A DNA stretch of 64,000 nucleotides, taken from the NCBI RefSeq assembly GCF_020554865.1, contig NZ_JAJCIC010000011.1, positions 55,644 to 119,643 on the forward strand, written 5' to 3'. Under the pieces are notes generated by a model that was not told where the DNA came from, searched no databases, and worked only from the letters and a program-made list of their open reading frames with translations. The translations under genes and the position numbers were made by a program. Below are positions 59,485 to 64,000 of this stretch, in pieces. Source of the stretch: Lacrimispora sp. 210928-DFI.3.58. GTDB taxonomy: Bacteria > Bacillota > Clostridia > Lachnospirales > Lachnospiraceae. Every line of letters begins with the position of its first letter. Within the stretch, counting starts at the first letter, position 1.

Positions 59485-59571
59485 TTTCTCTTTGAAATTC
59501 TTTGAGTACCCTTTTCCCCGATCAATGACAAATTTCTTGTAAATCGGTATGTTTGAGCTTTTTTTAACAAT

Positions 59572-59588
59572 TTGGCACCAAAATTGCT
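59572..59588 (+). promoter_or_regulatory. Sigma-54 (-24/-12) promoter of the amino-acid operon
   Basis: TTGGCACCAAAATTGCT matches the consensus TTGGCAC-N5-TTGCT exactly, with GG and GC separated by 10 nt. The predicted start is near 59599, 53 bp before the permease ATG. Confidence 0.93.
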
Positions 59589-59651
59589 TTTTAATAGGGC
59601 AAGGATACACGCGCGCAGATCCTCAATCCAAATATAAGGGGGCAACCAATT

Positions 59652-60998
59652 ATGAGCAATACAAACCATACCGAACTGAAACGCAATATCAGTCTCTTTG
59701 CAGCTGTCTGCATGATGACTGGTTGTATTGTAGGAGCATCTGTCTTCGTTGTACCTGGTGAGCTGGCTGTTTCTGTTGGGCCTGCTGCCTGGCTTTCTTA
59801 TGGAATCGGTGCTGTTCTGATGTTCTTTAACTGCTTTATCTTTGCACAGGTAGGAGCTATCCTGCCAGTCTCCGGAGCCAACTATATGTTATGTACCGGA
59901 GCTGTAAACGGTGCCTGGGGTTTCCTGTATGTATGGGGCTTTCTGCTGAGCAACAGCTTTTTATTCCCCATCATGTCAAGGACGGCCGCAACTTATCTTG
60001 CCATTTTTGTTCCGGCTATTGGCAGTCATGTAACTTTAGTGGCCGTTGCCATCATTCTATTTACAGTATGTATTAACCTTTTAGGAACGAATGTATCCAC
60101 CTCCATCCAAAATGGCTGCGTGATCCTTCTCATCACCGTTGTCATCATCTTTTCAGGCGGAGGCGTCACTCACGCAGACTGGTCCCATTTCAGTCCCATG
60201 TTCCCCACTGGCGTTATGCCTGTCGTACTGGGAGCCATCTCTACCTACTATGCATTTGCAGGTGTCAACTGCATCATCGAGCTCTCCGGCGAAATTAAGA
60301 ATCCTGGAAGGAATATTCCTCTGACCGTATTTATCAGCTTTGGAATCGTAGTCGTTATGTACATCGGCATGTGCGTAGGATTGGTTGCACTATTGCCGAC
60401 ACATGAGCTGGCTGTAGCCACACCGGCTGTAACTGCCGCAGAGACGATTTTCCCGAAATGGTTTTCCTATTTTGTGGCCTTAGCCTCCGTAGCAGCCTGC
60501 TGGACCACACTGAATTCCATTATTGCCGCTATGGCAAGGCTTCTGTTCATGCTCGGCGAGACTTCCGTCCTCCCGCCTGTTATTGCGAAAACAAATAAAA
60601 ACGGCGCACCCTATGTTTCCTATCTGTGCCTTGCCGTAATGGGTATCCTCATGGTGCTGTTCTCCGTGACAGTGATGCAGTATGTAAATATCAGCAGCTT
60701 CTATCTCCTGTTTATAGCGTTCCTGGTCGCCTTCTCCTCCCTGAGGATCAAATCTGCATTCCCCGAACGCTACGAAGCCAGTGAATATAAGCTGAAGGGG
60801 TTCTGGTTCTATCTATGGCCCTCCCTTGCCATTATCTCCGGTCTTTTCTTTATGTTCCTGCAAATAAAGGAGGATCCGTTTATGACCGGAGTTTCCATTG
60901 TCCTTCTCCCTGTGGGTCTGCTGTTCTATCATCTCCGCAAGGTACGTCTGAGGGCCAATGGCATTGACCTGGATGAGGAGCTAAAGAAGCGCCTCTAA
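59652..60998 (+). CDS. APC-superfamily amino-acid permease
   Basis: Membrane transporter of 448 residues with about 12 hydrophobic helices. Helix 1 (NISLFAAVCMMTGCIVGASVFVVPGELA) carries the unwound GxxxGxxxF-type substrate motif of APC transporters. Probably a proton- or sodium-coupled amino-acid or amine importer or exchanger. GGGGGCAACCAATT precedes the ATG. First gene behind the sigma-54 promoter, so it is expected to bring in the compound degraded by the following enzymes. Confidence 0.93.
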   Translation: MSNTNHTELKRNISLFAAVCMMTGCIVGASVFVVPGELAVSVGPAAWLSYGIGAVLMFFNCFIFAQVGAILPVSGANYMLCTGAVNGAWGFLYVWGFLLSNSFLFPIMSRTAATYLAIFVPAIGSHVTLVAVAIILFTVCINLLGTNVSTSIQNGCVILLITVVIIFSGGGVTHADWSHFSPMFPTGVMPVVLGAISTYYAFAGVNCIIELSGEIKNPGRNIPLTVFISFGIVVVMYIGMCVGLVALLPTHELAVATPAVTAAETIFPKWFSYFVALASVAACWTTLNSIIAAMARLLFMLGETSVLPPVIAKTNKNGAPYVSYLCLAVMGILMVLFSVTVMQYVNISSFYLLFIAFLVAFSSLRIKSAFPERYEASEYKLKGFWFYLWPSLAIISGLFFMFLQIKEDPFMTGVSIVLLPVGLLFYHLRKVRLRANGIDLDEELKKRL

Positions 60999-61047
60999 AC
61001 TCATCATTTTCTATTTGCAAAATTTATTTTGAAAGGAAGGTATCAAT

Positions 61048-61515
61048 ATGACAAACAACAAAATCGGAACGATCAGAATGAGAATGGGCACACATGATGC
61101 CCACTATGGCGGTAATTTAGTGGATGGTGCAAGGCTTATCGGCCTGATCAGTGATGCCGGAACAGAACTCCAGATCGCCTGGAGCGGCGATGAGGGCCTG
61201 TTGGCTGCATGGCACCATATTGAACAGTTCGTACCTGTCTACATGGGAGATTATATTGAGGTCAAAACCTGGTTCAGCCGCTATGGCAATACCTCTGCCG
61301 ACTTGGAGGGCGCTGTATACAAGGTCGGTGAACTGATAGACGGAGGAAAGACAAATGCCGCCCGCATTATTGACCCGCCTATCCTGGTAATGCGCGCTTC
61401 CGCTACCGGTGTTACACCAAAGGATGTCAACCGCGGCTTACAGGTGGAGAAGCTGGAGGATATCCCCTTTGAGCCTGCCGGGGAGACAAAATGGTGGGAA
61501 AAGAAGAGAAAATAA
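61048..61515 (+). CDS. Beta-aminoacyl-CoA ammonia-lyase (hotdog fold; Kal/Acl-like)
   Basis: Hotdog-fold protein of 155 residues. IRMRMGTHDAHYGGNLVDGARLIGLISDAGTELQI, SGDEGLLAAWHHIEQFVPVYMGDYIE, GNTSADLEGAVYKV and PPILVMRASATGVTPKDVNRG match the layout of 3-aminobutyryl-CoA ammonia-lyase (Kal, lysine fermentation) and beta-alanyl-CoA ammonia-lyase (Acl of Clostridium propionicum) as known from memory. It would remove ammonia from a beta-aminoacyl-CoA to give an enoyl-CoA. Which beta-amino acid is involved is open. GGAAGGTATCAAT precedes the ATG; the next gene starts 15 bp after the stop. Confidence 0.85.
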   Translation: MTNNKIGTIRMRMGTHDAHYGGNLVDGARLIGLISDAGTELQIAWSGDEGLLAAWHHIEQFVPVYMGDYIEVKTWFSRYGNTSADLEGAVYKVGELIDGGKTNAARIIDPPILVMRASATGVTPKDVNRGLQVEKLEDIPFEPAGETKWWEKKRK

Positions 61516-61529
61516 AAAGGAGCATGAAC

Positions 61530-62711
61530 ATGAACGTATTAGAAGGAATCCGCATTGTTGATCTGAGCAACGCTTACTCTGCCCCAATTGCCACAATGCA
61601 GCTGGCAGATTTTGGAGCTGATGTGATAAAAGTAGAAAATACTGGAAAAGGCGATGGTTCCCGCACCTGGAATCCTTTTGTAAATGGCGAAAGTCTGGGC
61701 TACATGTACGCCAACCGCAACAAACGCAGCATTACTCTGAACTTAAAGAGTGAGGAAGGAAAAAAGGCCCTTTTTCAGCTGGTAAAAACAGCAGATGTAG
61801 TGGTTGAGAACTTCCGTCCCGGTGTTGCTGCCAAGCTGGGTATTGACTATGAGTCCATGAAGGCTGTAAAGCCTGACATTATCATGGCCTCCCTTTCCGG
61901 CTATGGACAGACGGGTCCCTATGCCAAAAAGGGAGCTTATTCCAATCTGGCAGAAGCCCAGAGCGGCCTCATGTATCTGACAGGCTGGCCAAATAGCCTT
62001 CCCACCGGCTCCGGTGTGGCTTTTGGCGACAGCGTTGCCGGCATGTTCTTAGTTCAGGGAATCATGTACGCCCTGTTTCACCACGAACGCACAGGGGAAG
62101 GCCAGTACATTGATGTAGCCATGGTCGATTCCCTCATTGGCCTGATCCAACACGGCTTTGCTCAGGTCTCTGCAATGGGTGTTGAGCCTGAACGCATTGG
62201 CAACCGGGATCTGTCTGACTATCCCTATGATACCTTTAAGGCAAAGGATGGTTACTGCCAGCTGGGCAACTCTACCCCTTCAGACTGGAGCATGTTTACA
62301 AAGGCTATCGGACGCCCTGACCTGGGCCAGGAGGAAAAGTACAATACCCCGGACAAGCGCTGGGAACATGTAGAGGAAATCCATGATATCATACAGGACT
62401 GGGCCTCCCAGTATACACGCGCTGAGATTGAGAAAATCTTTGGCGAATATGGCCAGCTCTATTCTCCTATCCTCAAATGCAGCGAGGTTATGGAGGACCC
62501 GCAGGTGCTGCACCGTGAAATGGTCGTTGACATGGAATATCGCGGAACAAAATACAAAGACAAGGGTATCCCTGTAAAAATGAGCAAAACTCCGGGAACG
62601 ATCCGCATGATGCCTCCTACACAGGGACAGCATACGGACGAAGTATTAAAGTCCATTGGATATACAGATGAACAGCTCCAAACAATGAGAGAAAACGGAG
62701 TGATTCTCTAA
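61530..62711 (+). CDS. Family III (CaiB/BaiF-type) CoA-transferase
   Basis: Interlocked-dimer-type CoA-transferase of 393 residues. The N-terminus LEGIRIVDLSNAYSAPIATMQLADFGADVIKVENTGKGD and DVVVENFRPGVAAKLGIDYESMKAVKPDIIMASLSGYGQTGPYAKK are family-typical. The expected catalytic Asp is in GQYIDVAMVDSLIGL. It probably exchanges CoA between a product acyl-CoA and the imported acid to start the pathway. ATG at 61530 follows AAGGAG at 8-nt spacing. Related to oxalate/carnitine-type CoA-transferases. Confidence 0.93.
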   Translation: MNVLEGIRIVDLSNAYSAPIATMQLADFGADVIKVENTGKGDGSRTWNPFVNGESLGYMYANRNKRSITLNLKSEEGKKALFQLVKTADVVVENFRPGVAAKLGIDYESMKAVKPDIIMASLSGYGQTGPYAKKGAYSNLAEAQSGLMYLTGWPNSLPTGSGVAFGDSVAGMFLVQGIMYALFHHERTGEGQYIDVAMVDSLIGLIQHGFAQVSAMGVEPERIGNRDLSDYPYDTFKAKDGYCQLGNSTPSDWSMFTKAIGRPDLGQEEKYNTPDKRWEHVEEIHDIIQDWASQYTRAEIEKIFGEYGQLYSPILKCSEVMEDPQVLHREMVVDMEYRGTKYKDKGIPVKMSKTPGTIRMMPPTQGQHTDEVLKSIGYTDEQLQTMRENGVIL

Positions 62712-62779
62712 AATAAAAAAGCCGGTAAAAACAGCTTTCCGCTCCGGCAGCCAACAAACGTATAAAGAGGTGAGTTATT

Positions 62780-63256
62780 ATGAGTGTTCTTCACTATGAA
62801 TTTAAAGGAATGCTTTATGATGAATGGGAATTAAATAAGGCATATATGACTCCGGCCCGCACCATCTGCGAGTCTGATGTCACAAGATACTGCTCCTTAT
62901 CAGGCGATTACAGCCCCTTATACACGAATGCATTGTATGCAGATAAAACGGTCTATGGAGGACCTGTCGTACCAGGAGGCCTGACCTTTATTATCGCCAA
63001 CGGCCTTGACTGTCAGACCCTTTGGGTGGATGGCAGCTACATAGGTCTTTTAGACCAGCAGATGAGCTTTCTGAAGCCTGTCTATGTAGGCGATACGATC
63101 TACCTCACCATGACTCCCACTGCCAAGCGCCTGTCAAGGAAGCCGGGACGCGGGATCATCACCTACCGCATTTCTGTATTTAACCAGCGTGATGAGATGG
63201 TCATGGATGGAACCTGGGTCATTTTGATGGCAACTGACCGCGAGCATATGGAGTAA
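62780..63256 (+). CDS. MaoC-like hydratase-fold protein with altered active site
   Basis: 158-residue hotdog protein of the MaoC/R-specific enoyl-CoA hydratase type. The usual catalytic Asp is in SGDYSPLYTN, but the position of the catalytic His (family D-x-N-P-L-H) holds Tyr. So either it uses other chemistry, or it needs the sister protein at 63269. GLTFIIANGL and FLKPVYVGDTIYLTMTPTAKRLSRKPGRGIITYRISVFNQRDEMVMDGTWVILM fit the family. AGAGGTGAGTTATT precedes the ATG, and the stop is 13 bp before the sister gene. Confidence 0.85.
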   Translation: MSVLHYEFKGMLYDEWELNKAYMTPARTICESDVTRYCSLSGDYSPLYTNALYADKTVYGGPVVPGGLTFIIANGLDCQTLWVDGSYIGLLDQQMSFLKPVYVGDTIYLTMTPTAKRLSRKPGRGIITYRISVFNQRDEMVMDGTWVILMATDREHME

Positions 63257-63268
63257 GGAGGAGGATTT

Positions 63269-63742
63269 ATGGGCATGAAAGATTATGTATTTCCCGGCAA
63301 GACCTACGATGAATGGGAGCTGGGACAGGAATATATCACCGGAGCACGGACGATCACCGAGGCGGATATCGTGAACTTTGCCGGTCTCTCCGGCGATTGG
63401 AGTGCCACCCATACCAACGATGTCTACGGCAGGAGCACGATCTACGGCTCGCGTATCGCCTACGGCAATGTGACTTTTATTGTCAGTACCGGGCTGATGG
63501 CCCAGACTCTGATGTTTGAGGGGACTACAGTCGCCCTTCTGGATATGAAGATCAGCTATCAGGAGCCTGTGCGCTTTGAGGATACCATCTACTGCAAATT
63601 CATTCCTGTGGAGAAGCGTCCCAGCAAAACTCCTGAAAGGGGCATTGTAACCTTCCATGTGTATGTATATAACCAAAATGATGAGCAGGTAGCTGAAGAA
63701 CGCTTGGTATTCCTGATTTCTGCAGAGAAACCGCGTATGTAG
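63269..63742 (+). CDS. MaoC-like (R)-specific enoyl-CoA hydratase-type protein
   Basis: 157-residue hotdog protein related to the preceding one. Here SGDWSATHTND retains both Asp and His at the catalytic positions, so hydration/dehydration of an enoyl-CoA is plausible. The order TYDEWELGQEYITGARTITEADIVNFAGLSGDW is typical of MaoC. GGAGGAGGATTT precedes the ATG. Together with the lyase it could convert the enoyl-CoA to a 3-hydroxyacyl-CoA. The two MaoC proteins may form a heteromer. Confidence 0.88.
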   Translation: MGMKDYVFPGKTYDEWELGQEYITGARTITEADIVNFAGLSGDWSATHTNDVYGRSTIYGSRIAYGNVTFIVSTGLMAQTLMFEGTTVALLDMKISYQEPVRFEDTIYCKFIPVEKRPSKTPERGIVTFHVYVYNQNDEQVAEERLVFLISAEKPRM

Positions 63743-63754
63743 CTCATTACTATG

Positions 63755-63858
63755 AAAGTCCCGCCGCCGACAGGCGGCATGTATTCAGGTATGCCAAGTG
63801 CGCCCGCCAGTCTTTCGCGGTACGGTGGCGCGTCCGCCAGCCGGGCGCATGCAGGTTT
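63755..63858. repeat. Dispersed structured repeat, copy 2
   Basis: About 104 bp closely similar to 21993-22097 with scattered substitutions and one 1-bp indel. It again has a CCGCC/GGCGG end hairpin, a GTGCGCCCG/CGGGCGCAT long-range stem and the ends AAAG/GGTTT. Where copy 1 has a T-G wobble in that stem, copy 2 has C-G. It lies directly behind the MaoC gene. Confidence 0.85.
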
Positions 63859-63869
63859 GCTTTCATGAC

Positions 63870-63913
63870 ATCCGCTGTCTGCGGGAGATATGCCGGCGGA
63901 CAGCGGATTTTAT
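63870..63913 (+). terminator. Probable terminator after the MaoC gene
   Basis: ATCCGCTGTC (63870-63879) pairs perfectly with GACAGCGGAT (63899-63908), followed by TTTAT. T-run is short, so partial read-through into the ligase gene is possible. Confidence 0.65.
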
Positions 63914-63927
63914 ATGTGGAGAAATCT

Positions 63928-64000
63928 ATGGAACTTATGAATAGAACCATTGGCCAGTGCCTACGGGAACAGGCCGAAAAAAATGGAAACCATATTGCCA
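63928..64000 (+). CDS. AMP-forming acyl-CoA synthetase/ligase-like protein (start only)
   Basis: Only 24 codons are visible before the window ends: start MELMNRTIGQCLREQAEK, then NGNHIA. The opening T-I-G-x-x-L-x-x-x-A pattern is that of AMP-binding acyl-CoA synthetases, which begin with a helix followed by P-x-x-x-A. GTGGAGAAATCT precedes the ATG. It would belong to the same pathway as the CoA-transferase and MaoC genes upstream. The assignment rests on this short stretch. Confidence 0.55.
   Translation, partial: MELMNRTIGQCLREQAEKNGNHIA

Noticed and set aside
1-64000. tRNA, rRNA, CRISPR, phage or insertion sequences
   Set aside because: None recognised by eye; no repeat-spacer arrays, tRNA-like cloverleaf runs or transposase motifs seen.

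Overview
The window looks like chromosomal DNA from a strict anaerobe of the class Clostridia, most likely a Lachnospiraceae gut bacterium of the Clostridium clostridioforme/bolteae (Enterocloster) type. The reasons are about 50% GC, dense short-gap operons with strong GGAGG ribosome sites, two rubrerythrins under a Fur/PerR-type regulator, FeoB-associated and DtxR-type genes, two sigma-54 activators driving amino-acid-type catabolic operons, and abundant TRAP/ABC sugar transport. This assignment is inference from content. No rRNA, tRNA, CRISPR array, phage or insertion sequence was recognised by eye.

Layout. 1-4461 (minus): a broken-off membrane-anchored MORN-like protein, an MscS channel, a YjjG-type HAD phosphatase, dihydroorotase and a metallo-hydrolase. 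4587-12945 (minus): a sigma-54 unit, with a PrpR_N-type activator followed by a -24/-12 promoter and genes for a MalY-type C-S lyase, an AbgT transporter, an M24 peptidase and a CoA-disulfide reductase/rhodanese. 13107-22854: MATE pump and divergent AraC regulator, a coupled MoxR/VWA/DUF3783 operon, dtd, a membrane GDPD, a small alarmone synthetase and an S1-domain protein. 23046-26740 (plus): PHP phosphatase, LysR, Fur/PerR-like regulator and two rubrerythrins that share one operator. 26867-41076: two parallel carbohydrate loci, each with a two-subunit transketolase and a FadR-type regulator; one has a TRAP transporter and RpiB-type isomerases, the other an ABC transporter and a cupin. 41484-43715: chorismate synthase and a lactonase-family protein. 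43935-49537: PuuR-like regulator and potABC with two tandem potD genes. 49599-53755: metal homeostasis (FeoB-associated protein, DtxR, nitroreductase, Zn/Cd ATPase, HMA protein, ArsR). 53873-54094: a 222-bp foldback. 54172-57713: MarR plus MATE, then pdxST. 57946-64000 (plus): a second sigma-54 system, with an activator, a textbook -24/-12 site, and an operon of amino-acid permease, beta-aminoacyl-CoA ammonia-lyase, family III CoA-transferase, two MaoC-type proteins and the start of an AMP-forming ligase.

The most interesting items are the two sigma-54 regulons (a possible thiol-conjugate or peptide degradation route, and a possible beta-amino-acid fermentation route), the duplicated split-transketolase loci with an identical 21-bp operator at two promoters, the three-promoter peroxide operator set, a ~104-bp structured repeat present twice, and the 222-bp foldback. 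Start codons were re-chosen wherever a ribosome site clearly favoured an internal start.
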